Of a stretch of 64,000 nt of DNA, positions 37,501 to 48,633 are shown piece after piece; positions within the stretch are counted from its first letter, which is position 1; each line of letters opens with the position of its first letter. Source of the DNA: Selaginella moellendorffii (Eukaryota > Streptophyta > Lycopodiopsida > Selaginellales > Selaginellaceae); the NCBI RefSeq assembly GCF_000143415.4, contig NW_003314406.1, positions 205,007 to 269,006 of the forward strand, written 5' to 3'. Below the pieces are notes generated by a model. That model made no database searches. It was not told where the DNA came from and saw only the letters and a program-made list of their open reading frames with translations. Both the position numbers and the translations under genes were made by a program.

Positions 37501-38632
37501 CCTTGTCATTGATATTATTGATGTTGAGATTCAGGTGAAATGAGATGTCTATCCTTAGAATTGATATTGAGTTTCATTACTCTCGATAGAGATAGTGTTA
37601 ATGATTTGGCCATGACTTTGTGTTATTAGCATTCGCGCATTTGCTAGTTAGCAACTATGTTGACGTTCAAATGAACTGAGTGGCAAGTTTGAGTTAGTTG
37701 TGTTCTAGACGAGATTATTTAGTAGAGGTTGAGCTTTGGCTTTTCCTTGAAAAGTGATTCAGTCATGGACTATGCTAACTCTACAAGCGGAAGAGTTAGT
37801 GATCGATATTGGAAAGTTTGAATCCTTATTGGGTTTGAATTGGAATATATCGATCATTGATAATTCTTCTTATGCTTGTTATGAAGTGAGTTATGTCTTG
37901 CTATAGATAGATTCATGGAGGATCGTTTGGTGATCACTTGTCGAGCATAGCTTTATTATGCTTAGCTTTTGGATTTATACAGATATGCTCTTCATTAGCT
38001 TTGCATTATGAAGTTTAGCTTATGAATGTGTTGAGGAGGATATTGTGGGTTGTACCATGATTTCTTCTTTAGCATTAACATTAGTTCATGCAAGACTTGT
38101 GATCATTGTTAGGCACGACTTGGCTATAGACTTCTTCAAGCTTTTGGTACTTTGAGTTTTTCGTGCTCATTGTTCCATTTGTTAGAAGCTGTTGGGGAAC
38201 GCATTTTGGCTCATTAGCTTCGATATTGAAGTTAGTATTTGCATCTGGCAATCATTGGCAATGATTAACTATCATTTAGGATAGTTGATTATTCTTGTCA
38301 AAAAAAGTTTTGCTTGATTATTGTTGCTATAGAATGATTTGTCATTCTTCGGGATGGTAGATTCTTTCTTCAACGATGATTATGCATCACTGCATTGATG
38401 GGATAATTGATGATCTTTCATGATAGTTAGTTGTTCTCTTTGATGGCTTATGGCTTTTTGCAATACCACATGTTCTTTGTGGTTTTTTCTGGATTGGTCT
38501 CTTGGGTTTAAGACATCAATAGGATGTTGCTGACACTTGCTTAGGCAACTTGAGTTCCTTGGTGTTGTTGGCTGGGATCTATTCAAATTGGCTAATGCGA
38601 TGGTTGGTATGAATATTATATTTATTGGTCTT
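34577..38632 (+). other. B2 internal region, non-coding
   Basis: About 4 kb homologous to 16590-20101, extended by 38107-38632, the part that B1 lost. No coding motif. It ends at TCTT (38629-38632), the target duplication of the TIR element. Confidence 0.75.
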
Positions 38633-38656
38633 AAGCTCTATTTCGTTAAAGTGGGA
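38633..38656 (+). repeat. Left terminal inverted repeat
   Basis: 24 bases identical in complement to 49736-49759. Just inside it GTGGGAAT and ATCCCACTT form a small hairpin. Confidence 0.85.
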
Positions 38657-39073
38657 ATTGTCATTATCCCACTTGTAAAATAAGGTTTCCAAACCTTTAT
38701 ATAGTATATAAATATAACAAAATTCAACTGCATTGAGGCACATGCCATTTTATTTTAAACAAGGAAATATCTACTCAATCACTTCTCCTCCCCCTGCCAC
38801 TGCTTCACCTCTCTCTTCTCCTTGTCATCGTCGTCCAATTTCTTTCCATCCTTTTAATATTGGCTCAGTTGCTCCGAGTCTAAGTGGAGCCCAAGTCCCC
38901 ATTCAATCTTTACTTTCCCCTTATTAATAAAATAACTTCGTAGACTTCAATAACATGCTGTAACACTTCTAGTATAATGCAAATCCTCTCAAAGAATTGT
39001 CTTTTAATATTAATACAATGGCATGGAACCCCATGCCATAATAAGTTACATTTTTAAATAAATACATGCCATC

Positions 39074-41309
39074 TCAGACTGTTATTTTTTGCCTCCAACG
39101 CCTATACAATAATCTTGGAATTTCATCACTCTCCACACTATCAGGATTTAAACCCAATAGTAATGCCATCTCTTCTCTAATACGTCCATGCTCATGTTCA
39201 GTGGTCGAAGAACCCATCCGGTTGAGCAGATTATGGAGATGCAGATAGTGCTTAGCTAGACAATATACATGCCATAAATGATGACTGGTGTCTGTCCGAT
39301 CAAAGGGCTTCTGATATACCGTTCCATCTGCCATTTGGTTGATTTCTACAGCCACCTCCTAGACTGGCCGGTTCTCTATCACCATCGCTCCAAGCCGTTT
39401 TGCAAGGTCCCCCAGAACATACGGTTTCTTCTCCCTAGTTTCCATACTGCAAGAGATGGGGTGCACTACATATGTGTGCGTGTTTGCTGCAGTTTTAATC
39501 GGCGAGTCATCGATGATGAGGATTTCACTTGACCTAGTAGTCCGGTTCATCACTACAACCTCTGGCTTGACGAAGATGGGCTTGCTACCCCTCACATGGA
39601 CCATAGTCAAGCAATCCTCCTGCGTTAGGAGAAAGTCAAATGGTAATATTACTCGTGTCTGATCGTGCATCATCTGTAGTAACGTTAATGCATTGTGGCG
39701 CATCATGGATGTCCAAACTCCCAATTGCAAATTGAACCCGGCCCTCTGTTTTAAGTGTCGCATGGTCATTATTAGATCCCGCAGTTTCTCCCGTGTGATT
39801 AATGTGAATCTGTCTCTTTTGACCAACTTGCGACCGCAGGCTTTGGAGGGTGCAGTGACATTCGAGGACGAGCCACGCTCATGGGAGAAAAGGACACCGT
39901 TCAGATCAAAAACGATACAGTACCTTCGCCATGACTCTAAAATGAAATGCGTCAGCATAAAAAATGGTACAAGTCAATTTTACCATCTACAATATTAGCG
40001 AATGGTGCTCCCGATGGTCGTTGAGAGGGTTTTGGTCGAGGAAATGTGAAGGGCGGAAATACTCTCCTCTGCAATGTGGGGTCAATCGCATCCGATGGCG
40101 TGTGGGCACATGCCATTTCAGCTGTAGACTCTGGTACAACTGGCTCAACAGTGGCATGGGGTGGTTCCGATGGCGTGTGATCACACGCCATTTTAGCTGG
40201 TGCCTCCGTTGGCAAAGTGGACATGACCGAACAGGCAGCAGGGGCGGTGTAGGGAGGTTCCAACGGCGCGTAGTCAAACGATTGGGCACACATTGAGTCC
40301 GTTGGAAATGAGGATACGACCGGATCGGCGGCTGGGTCCAATGCGGGTCATGCGGGTCCAATGGCGCCTGGTCACCGTCAGTTGGATACGTGGACAAGAT
40401 TGACTCAGTGGTATGGGCAGCATCAAGTGGAGCGTGGTCAGCTTGCTTGGCGTTGATATGGATAGTAGCCTCCACCAGCTCTGATGACTCTTGCAGGCAA
40501 GTAGAGTCCACTGGCGGATCCATATGCATGTCCAAATATCTCCCTTCGATTGAGATGGTATCCTCCCTACTGGCTACTAAAAACAAACTCATTAGCACAT
40601 TGAATTGACTATACTGTATTTACCATCAACTGCTATTGAGGAACTAGGACCGATATCACTTGGGCGCACTGCTGATTCTGAAGGATTGGACATACGTTTC
40701 GACCCTTGCTTGGCACTATCCTTCCTCGACACTAAAGGCTAGAGTTTGTATCTTAATTCAACTGAATAATCTCTACTTACCATTTGCTCTACGACCTACA
40801 TGGACAATGTTAGAAATGGTAAAAGGTTAGGAATGGATGTACTATTATTTACCTGATGGTTTGTCTTGTATGACCTTCCTCCGCTGCTCTTTGGCCACCT
40901 CAGGCTGGCCATCGTCGTCATTATCGTCGTCGTCATTATTGTGATCGTCACCATTGTGAGGACCATCCAAGTCCTCTTCGTCCTCCTCTTCTTCGTCCTC
41001 CTTTTTTTTGTCCTCCTCTTCGTCCTTCTGCTCTTCCTGCTCATTATCTTTCTCTGGCTCCTCATCCCCCTCTTGCATTTCTTCCATAGGCTGCTCAGGC
41101 TGGATGGCTTGTTCTTCCAGGACCATCTTGGGAAAATCATCTGGCCGAGTCTCCATCTCAAAATACAAGACATCCATAGCCTGTTTTAGTGCGTGACCTA
41201 GGACCGTATCCTCACCCGACTGTCTTAACATGGTTTCTGCACGTTCTTGCACCCTTTGAAGACGACGAGATGAGAAAAACGTGGCCCTGACTTGGAAAGC
41301 ATCCCTCAT
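39074..41309 (-). pseudogene. FCP/NIF phosphatase-like gene part with acidic and Pro-rich N-terminus
   Basis: Inferred exons: 40850-41309 (acidic, from MRDAFQVRATFF, with long Glu/Asp runs), 40624-40731, 39984-40576 (Pro/Thr-rich repeats), 39359-39936 and, after an in-frame TAG at 39359-39361, 39074-39358. The last part shows the HAD/FCP pattern: YCIVFDLNGVLF (motif I region), LGVWTSMMRHNA, and ILIIDDSPIK (motif III DD). The usual DxDxT is DLNGV, so the second Asp is lost and phosphatase activity is doubtful. A roughly 10-bp tandem duplication near 40345-40365 shifts the frame. The intron 39937-39983 is 47 bp. The gene may join in frame to the ParB-like part upstream. Role unknown; transposon cargo is likely. 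Confidence 0.6.
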
Positions 41310-41404
41310 TCATTGTACCTCTCCATTGAGATTGGGGAAGGGGAGTCCGCCATAGGAATCTGAGTCAGGAGGTGGTGACTGGCTGCTTTCACTCAGCCCT
41401 TGAT

Positions 41405-41451
41405 CTGCAATGAATGGCATGAGCACACATGCCATAACCGCGAGGCATTAC
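41405..41451 (-). other. Intron A with palindrome
   Basis: 47-bp GT-AG intron in phase 1 whose 22-bp palindrome variant (41414-41435) ends a few bases before TTGCAG. The first downstream exon bases are ATCAAG, as after intron B. Confidence 0.7.
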
Positions 41452-41559
41452 CTATCATCTTTTCGTTGCCCTTCTTCCTTTTCGAATCAAACGCCTCTGA
41501 TCCCGACGACTGTCCAGCGTGCTTTCGCTTTTTATGACCACTGTCAGTTTGAGCTTGAT

Positions 41560-41606
41560 CTGCAAGAAATGGCATGAGGACCCACGCAATAACCATGACG
41601 CTTTAC
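41560..41606 (-). other. Intron B with palindrome
   Basis: 47-bp GT-AG intron in phase 1, palindrome variant at 41569-41590. It aligns with intron A over nearly its whole length (GTAAAGCGTCATGGTTATTG against GTAATGCCTCGCGGTTATGG). Confidence 0.7.
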
Positions 41607-41696
41607 TTCCTGTCCTTGGAGGCTCTGTCGTGCCTTCCGCATCCTCAGGTGCCTGCTCCTCAATTCCCTTTTGCTTTCGTTTCTTATGCGCCCGTT

Positions 41697-41746
41697 CTAC
41701 AGAAATAGCATGAGGACATACGTGATAAGCACACAAATGCTTTTAC
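41697..41746 (-). other. Intron C with palindrome
   Basis: 50-bp GT-AG intron in phase 1 with a degenerate palindrome at 41705-41726 (TCCTCATGCTAT before TTCTGTAG). Confidence 0.65.
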
Positions 41747-42289
41747 CCTTCCTCCTCTGCCCTGGTCGGTTGTCCATCTCTTTGTCTACAGCGTCTGAAA
41801 GCTGTTTTGCAGGTAGCCTAATTCGAGGTTCACGATGTCTCCTTGGCACTTGAACTGTATATTATTGCATCAACACATGCAACATCCCATAATATTTTGC
41901 TCACCCTCTCCACGGCCACTTGCTCGAAGATCCAATCCTTCAATAGCGCACGAGCTTTCAGAGTCGTGCACAAGTCCTCGTATGTCACAATATGGCCGGG
42001 AGTCATTTTGGTCTTGTTGAAGACTACCTCACCACGTAGAAGAGCATTGGCCACTGTCAGAAGGTCGTCGTCGTCTAGAGACCACGAGAAACGCAAGGCG
42101 TTGAGCTTCAAATCATTGGGCTTCCGCCCGTCCTCCACACCCATTGAGTTTAGCAACTCCCCGTCATGGTACCTCCTCAGCACATCTACCCATTTGTCAA
42201 AAACAACTTTTGTCGCGAGTAGAATGTTATGGATGCTGAGTATGTCATTGACCCCCAGTGTTTTCGAGAGAAGACTCGAGAATTCTTGC

Positions 42290-42346
42290 AATGGAAATGG
42301 CGTGAGGCCACATGCTATGCCACATGCAACGAGGCTTACCTACCAC
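42290..42346 (-). other. Intron E with palindrome
   Basis: About 55 bp from GTAAGCCTCG to TTGCAAG, palindrome at 42297-42318 in the same place relative to the 3' splice site. The flanking exons do not join cleanly (a TAG precedes the donor), so the exact ends are uncertain. Confidence 0.5.
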
Positions 42347-43689
42347 GCGCTAGTTGCTAGTGCACGTCCTTGTCCTGGTTTTTGTGGCTTCTTCAGTTGA
42401 ACCCAGAGCTTTCGTGTTCGTGCCAATGTCTCGTGCAGACCCGATTTGTAGCACGTTTCTTGCTTGACATTCTGCGCGTGGGAGATGTATATGATAGATC
42501 GGAGGGGCGAGTTGCCTTTTATCAGGCGGACAACTCTTGTCTTAAAGACTTTCTTCACCTCCTCGCCCACCATAATATCCACAACTATCTCTTGCATCGC
42601 CAAGCTAGAATGCTGCCCGGAGACGGCATAGAACTGGATGTTCTGATCGTCCAACACCTTCCTATTGATCAAGTCTGGAAACCTCGTCTCGCCCTTCATT
42701 GTTCGGTAGTAGGGGATCACGTCTGCGATGTCGGGTGTTACTGGACTTGCCAGCATCTTCTGCTTCAGTTTCTCCACCCACTCATCAAATACTAGCTTGT
42801 GGTTGTATTTGCTTTGGATGTCCATGTGGCTCACGTTGATTGTATATACTTTGTTGGAATAGTAACAAGTACTATTATCTGCGACGATTTTTGCTGCCTC
42901 TTCTTGCTCTTTCTGCTCTTTGCGGCTCTTCTTTTTGGTGGGTGTAGTGTTCGAACCCGAGGCAATGGCATCACCGAGTAGCTTCTTTTTTGGAGCAGGA
43001 GAGTCGGACGTCGGCTTGAGCTTGACCACCCTTTTCTGATTCGGGGTAGTTTCCAGATCGACCCCCTTCCCCTTCGCTTCGCGAACTAGAGTCACTCTCA
43101 ACGGCTCAATGTTGGAATATAGTTTTTGAACATCGCCATAGATGAGGTCTGTGGATTCCATGTGATCTTCATAGACCCGCAGCGTCTTTGAAATTGTGGG
43201 CCTCCTGGACAACCTCTCCCTAGCTCCCTCTAGGAATTCCTCATAGCCGCTACCCCCCTCCGGGAAGCCGCTAGGATGTGCAAGGTGGATCTTGAAGGCG
43301 GACGCTGTCTCTACCACAAGTGCCAGTCCATATTCTTGCATGGAACTGCATGGAGTGTCTGTCACTTGGATGAGGATCCCCATGCATTCTTTTCTCCCAC
43401 CATCTGTGTTGTACAGCCTCAGATCCTCGCCTTCCATCCCAAAAGTCCAACTGGTGAGCTCCTCCCCCTTCTCTGCATCCACATTGACAGTGGCTGGAAG
43501 AAGAACGCAATTCCTCGCCTGTTCAGAAATGCACAACGATTAGAGCTGACAGATGAAAAGTTAGCAGCTGGAAATAACGTGAGGCCACACGCCATTCACC
43601 ACTGCATCAGATGTCTTGAGGCTGCATCCTAAGATGGCGTGAGGCTACACGCCATCTGTAACCGGACTGCACTCAAGAGCCCAATCGGT

Positions 43690-44220
43690 GCATGCCAATG
43701 TTGCTACTGTACTCTGCCACTTACAGTTGGAGAGTGGCGCTGAAATCTCCCGGGATGCCAAGTGGGCTGCGTGTGGGTGGCAGAGTGGGTGGCGGAGTTG
43801 GCGGCGAAGTTACAAACTGGGTGTGTCTTGAAGTGGACGCCGATGCACACGAGCGCGATGCGAGCGCGAGTGTGATGCAAGCGCGAGTGGACGCCGATGC
43901 ACACGAGAAACCTGTAGAGAAGGTAGATGAGTGCGAATGTGAGCGTGATCGCGAGTGGGAGCGCGATGCGAGCGCGAGTGGGCGAGCGCGAGTACGAAGC
44001 AAAATGCAAAACCTAACCTCATACGCGCGAAATGTCACGACGGTTGGTAATCCCGCAACGTCATCATTCCTCGGACTTGGGCACCACCATTAATTTCTGG
44101 ATCGCCGCGCGCATGCATGCACATGAAATCCAAAAGAAATCCGCAACATCATCATTCCTCGAACTGCATGCACACTAAATCCAAAAGAAATCCGCAACGT
44201 CATCATTCCTCGGACTGCAT
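43690..44220. other. GC-rich degenerate repeats and 52-bp tandem repeat
   Basis: 43800-43990 is built of GCGAGCGCGAG-like units with a repeated GTGGACGCCGATGCACACGAG-type block. 44100-44220 has about two and a half copies of a 52-bp unit (AAATCCAAAAGAAATCCGCA...), into which the A solo LTR inserted. No gene is supported. Confidence 0.65.
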
Positions 44221-46048
44221 TGTGAGACACAAAATCCCTAGGCCCCAAAGTGGAGCTGGAAGGGTGCCACGTGGTAGTGGCCGAAGCGAAAACCAAACAA
44301 GCGTAACACGTTTGGACTAAAAGCTCCGACTTGAAAGGTCGAGAGCGGGAGTGGAACTCCCAACGAAGTGCTCGAGGAACAAGCACAAAGAGAGCAATAA
44401 GCGAGGCTTCAAAAAGGGACCCAAAAAGGACCAACACATGACACATGGAAGTGTCCGAGATGGAGTCCGAGGCAGACCTGAGTTGGAGTCCGAGATGGAC
44501 CCGAAGTGGAGTCCGAGATGGACCCGAAGTGGAGTCCGATATGGAGTCCGAAGTGGAGTCCGAGATTGAGTCCGAGATGGACCCGAGATGGAGTCCGAGA
44601 TGGAGTCCGAGGCGGACCCGAGTTGGAGTCCGAGATGGACCCGAAGTGGAGTCCGAGATGGACCCGAAGTGGAGTCCGATATGGAGTCCGAAGTGGAGTC
44701 CGAGATGGAGTCCGAGATGGACCCGAGATGGACCCGAGATGGAGTCTGAGATGGAGTCCGAGATGGACCCGAGATGGACTCGAGATGGAGTCCGAGATGG
44801 AGTCCGAGAAGGACCCGAGATGGAGTCCGAGGTGGAGTCCGAGATGGAGTCCAAGATGGACCCGAGATGGAGTCCGACGTCGAGACCGGGACCAAGACCG
44901 AGACCAGGACCGAGACCGAGACCGAGATCAGGACCGAGACCGAGACCGAGGCCGAGGCCGAGGCTGAGTCCGAGTCCGAATCCGAATCCGAGTCCGAGTC
45001 CGAGTCCGAGTCCGAGTCCGAGTCCGAGTCCGAGTCCGAGTTCGAAGCCTGAGAGGGTGAAAGCCCAAAGCGTTCGTCTCCCAGACCCTGGGGGGTTTGG
45101 TGAGCTCCAAAAGTATAGTAGGGGGAGGACTGCAGTGGAGCCAGTTTGGCCAGGAAAGGCCAGTTTGGCCCAGGAAGGCCGGACCCAGTGTTGGGTGATG
45201 AGCTGCCCACTGGGAAGTCCAAGACTAGAGTGAACACGGACCGACAAGTGGGGTAGCTTGGTGAAGTGTTCAAGAGCCGGCTCTAGTTCCCCCGGGAGAT
45301 CGACTGGCCGATGCTCCCAGTCCAAGTGTGGGTGGCACTACCTACTTGGATACCTGTCGTGGCTCAATGGAACCTCGCTCTAAGCCCATGGCTAGAGCAC
45401 CTAAAGGCGAAAAGCGGGGAGAGTACCCATGAGGCTTGCGTAAGGCCATGGTGTTCCGAAATGTTGTCCCAAAGTCCCAAACGGTGAAAGGGAAGAGGAG
45501 TAGGCCTCTAATGTAGTGACCAAGGACACAGTCACACAGTGAGGAAGTCCTTGAGGATAGTGGGATTTAGTGGTCGGGCCGGTGGGCCTTGATCCAGTGG
45601 CAATGTTGGCAAACACAGCCAAGGACAGAAAGGGACTTGATGGGGACCGGAACAAAGATATTGGGGAAGGCTATTCCCCATGTCTGTAGGCATCCTAAGG
45701 ATGTTAAGGAGTGGATCTGGGATGATCCCTCATGGACGGATGACCCAGTCTTTGAGAGACGGGATGGGAATGCAGGTGGCGTTGGACCACCAGTGTGACC
45801 AAGGTAATTGGGCATGGCCTTAGCGTAACGGGCCGATACGTCGGTGGTACCTTGGGGTGTCGATCATGGGATTGGACACGTGGAGCACTTGGATCAAGTG
45901 CTAAGGTTGAGTGGCATGGATGCCATTCTCGGGGCTAGCAAGCCCCAAGTCCTGAGTTGGACTTATGGAGGTTGTGAATGAGACTCCTCCAAGTGGTCGG
46001 AGGTGTGGTTAAGTGACTAAAGTAGAATGGAAAATTTAGTCACTTACA
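44221..46048 (+). mobile_element. Solo LTR of element A with TGCAT duplication
   Basis: 1828 bp, TGTGAGACACAAAATCCCTA to TTAGTCACTTACA, flanked by TGCAT at 44216-44220 and 46049-46053. The satellite occupies about 44455-45050 and opens long spurious frames (over 250 codons on each strand). This is the youngest layer of the nest at this place. Confidence 0.93.
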
Positions 46049-46184
46049 TGCATGCACGCGAAATCCAAAAGAAAGATCATGATTGGGATATCATTTAATA
46101 CACTCGCTATATTTACACCATGCATGATTGGATATTCCAAAGCATCTTGTATTTCCAAAAATGCCAGATGTTCAGCTAAATAAA

Positions 46185-48114
46185 GAATGGTATACAATGT
46201 CCTTCTTGACGACCCTGCAAAGAAGCATCTCGATCGGACACCACATGAGACCACACGAGCCTTACAATGTTTCAGGGGCATTTGCCATAGATCCGACCGT
46301 TATTTTGCTCCAAGATTTTACAGTTTGGTGTGCATTGACCTTTCCATCGACACTGCAAAGGGACATCACAATCAGATGCGGGATCACAAGAAACCAACTT
46401 CACTAACTCTGGTTTCACCAAGATCTACGTAAGGAGTTATGAAATGAAAGGACCCTCTCTATTGAAATGTGTTTATGGTCCTAGGGGCATTGTGACATAT
46501 CAAAGGATTTTGCATCAAGTTCTGTATTTGCATGTTTATCAAGCTACTAAATTGCTAAACCCTAAACCCTCCCTAAATATGTGGCAAATGCTGTGTGAAG
46601 AAAGATGCCCTTTCTGGGCAAATGCTGTAAGAGGCAGATGCCGAGCAATTACACGGCAAATAATCTTGGCGCGGATCGCTGACATGGCATGGCAAAGTTC
46701 GAATCACTGACATGGCACAGCTGGATCAAGGCAAGGACATGATGTGACAAAGGTCAACGTCCGACAGCAAAGTCTAGAAGCTACTCAGTTTGAAATTTGT
46801 CAGAGGAATTATAAGATCTGGTTTGTCAGAGGATTTGATGTGACGTTCAAGCGTGTGGGCTCATGCAATTTTGATCCCAAAAAATGCACCAAAAAATGCT
46901 CGGCGTCATCTGGCGTTATCTCTTGAATGGCGTGGGGCCGCATGCCATTTTAAGGGGCACATAGGAGTATATTCCTAGAATATTCTGACACGCGTGAGAT
47001 TTTTTTGAGTTTTCTGGAGATCCAACCGTTAAAAATGCAACTAGATTTCACAGAATGGTATACAATATCTTTCTTGATGACCCTGCAAAGAAGCATCTCG
47101 ATCGGACACCACATGAGACCACACGAGCCTTACAATGTTTCAGGGGCATTTGCCATAGATCCGACCGTTATTTTGCTCCAAAATTTTACAGTTTGGTGTG
47201 CATTGACCTTTCCATCAACACTGCAAAGGGACATCACAATCAGATGTGGGATCACAAAAAACTAACTTCACTAACTCTGGTTTCACCAAGATCTACGTAA
47301 AGAGTTATGAAATGAAAGGACCCTCTCTATTGAAATGTGTTTATGGTCCTAGGGGCATTGTGACATATCAAAGGATTTTGCATCAAGTTCTGTATTTGCA
47401 TGTTTATCAAGCTACTGAATTGCTAAACCCTAAACCCTAAACATGTGGCAAATGCTGTGTGAAGAAAGATGCCCTTTCTGGGCAAATGCTGTAAGAGGCA
47501 GATGCCGAGCAAATGTATCTCAGGCTATCGAAGGGGACAAACGAAAGCTAGCTATAAACATGACGGGATGCAAATAGATTACTAGGCTGGTCCTGCGAAA
47601 ATCAAAAACCATAATTGAAAACATTGAAAATGCAAAAAGAAAGGTTTATAATATTTTTGAATTTTAAGCAACCAAATGAATGTAAGTAGGGCATGTGTTT
47701 GTAAGTTTAAAAATGCCTCAACCACTTAAATTTCCAAGTAAATAAAGCTATTTCTATTTTTGGTACAAGTAAACTTTATAGCGTGTGGGCTCATGCAATT
47801 TTGAACCCAAAAATGCACCAAAAAATACTCGACTAGCATTATTCTTTGAATGGCGTGTGGCCTTATATTGCCATAAATGGACGTACACATAGCATAATTA
47901 TTCCTTTACACGGCGAATAATCTTGGCACGGATCACTGACATGGCATGGCAAAGTTCGAATCACTGACATGGCACAGCTGGATCGAGGCAAGGACATGAT
48001 GTGACAAAGTTCAACGTCCGACAGCAAAGTCTAGAAGCTACTCAATTTGAAATTTGTCAGAGGAATCATAAGATCTGGTTTGTCAGAGGATTTGATGTGA
48101 TGTTCAAGCGTGTG
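46185..48114. repeat. Duplicated blocks inside the TIR element
   Basis: Block 1: 46185-46648 and 47053-47512, nearly identical, both with CCCTAAA telomere-like units near the end. Block 2: 46649-46857 and 47906-48114. Block 3: 46851-46945 and 47781-47862, each ending in a palindrome. Order and spacing differ (1-2-3 against 1-3-2), so simple tandem duplication is not enough. Short ORFs here are repeated with the blocks and are not supported as genes. Confidence 0.8.
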
Positions 48115-48159
48115 TTATTTTTGAATTCTCGAACTCATTCCTAGGTCTATCATTTTTGT

Positions 48160-48345
48160 GCGCCGTGTTCTTGGTTCTGCTAAGCGCAGTGAGCGCTGCT
48201 TGTGTAAGCAGCGTTGTGAGCTGTGGTTTATGCGTCTACGAGCGGTTGCGGCATTGTGAGCGCCATTGCGAGCGGCAGTTTATGCGAGTGGCAGTTTGTG
48301 CGAGCGGCGCTACGAGCAGTTGCGGTGGTGCGAGCGGCGCTATGG
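48160..48345. repeat. GC-rich degenerate repeat
   Basis: Irregular units around GTGCGAGCGGCGCTACGAGC. It resembles in composition the 43800-43990 stretch on the other side of the A solo LTR. Confidence 0.5.
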
Positions 48346-48353
48346 TACCACTA

Positions 48354-48551
48354 ATGGTATGAGGGCTCATGCCATTATTCAAACATGCTATTGACACCCA
48401 CGTGAAATTTCACCTACACAAAATTGGCATGAGCCCTCATGCCATTAGTGGTACCACTGATGGCATGAGGGCTCATGCCAATTTTGTGAATGTGAAATTT
48501 CACGTGGGTGTCAATAGCATGTTTGAATAATGGCATGTGGCCTCATGCTAT
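48354..48551. repeat. 200-bp inverted repeat made of palindromes
   Basis: Centred on AGTGGTACCACT (48447-48458). The arm 48372-48413 is the complement of 48492-48533, and four copies of the 22-bp palindrome (48354, 48424, 48460, 48530) sit symmetrically. A transcript could fold into a long hairpin. Confidence 0.85.
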
Positions 48552-48633
48552 TGAGGTTGTTTGGTATGTTATGATTTAGGCCATTCTCCAATCATTTTTT
48601 GTATGGTCTTAACTTCTTTTCTACACTTTCAGA

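Larger units (their letters stand above)
41310..43518 (-). pseudogene. ParB-like gene part with basic HKKRK repeats
   Basis: Exons about 42347-43518, 41905-42289, 41747-41854, 41607-41696, 41452-41559 and 41310-41404. The first carries GMEGEDLRLYNTDGGR, a Lys-rich linker (PTKKKSRKEQKEQEE) and a stretch around FYAVSGQHSSLAMQEIV. That stretch resembles the ParB/Srx-type fold's [GQ]HS/R box; this likeness is weak and by eye. The following small exons repeat HKKRKQKG and HKKRKHAG. Introns of 47, 47, 50 and about 55 bp carry the 22-bp palindrome. Exons 2 and 3 do not join in frame, and a TGA (41310-41312) abuts the ATG of the phosphatase-like part in the same frame. This suggests one long gene broken by a stop. 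Function unknown. Confidence 0.5.

Noticed and set aside
40800-40815. 15-bp microexon in the phosphatase-like gene
   Set aside because: Splicing directly from 40850 to 40731 keeps the frame and needs no microexon.
40866-41189. Hydrophobic plus-strand ORF of 107 codons
   Set aside because: It is the antisense of the Glu/Asp/Lys-rich exon, which necessarily reads as Val/Leu/Phe-rich; not a membrane protein.
44090-45325. 411- and 318-codon ORFs on minus, 262-codon on plus
   Set aside because: Run through the A solo LTR satellite and its flanks; no conserved protein sequence outside the repeat units.
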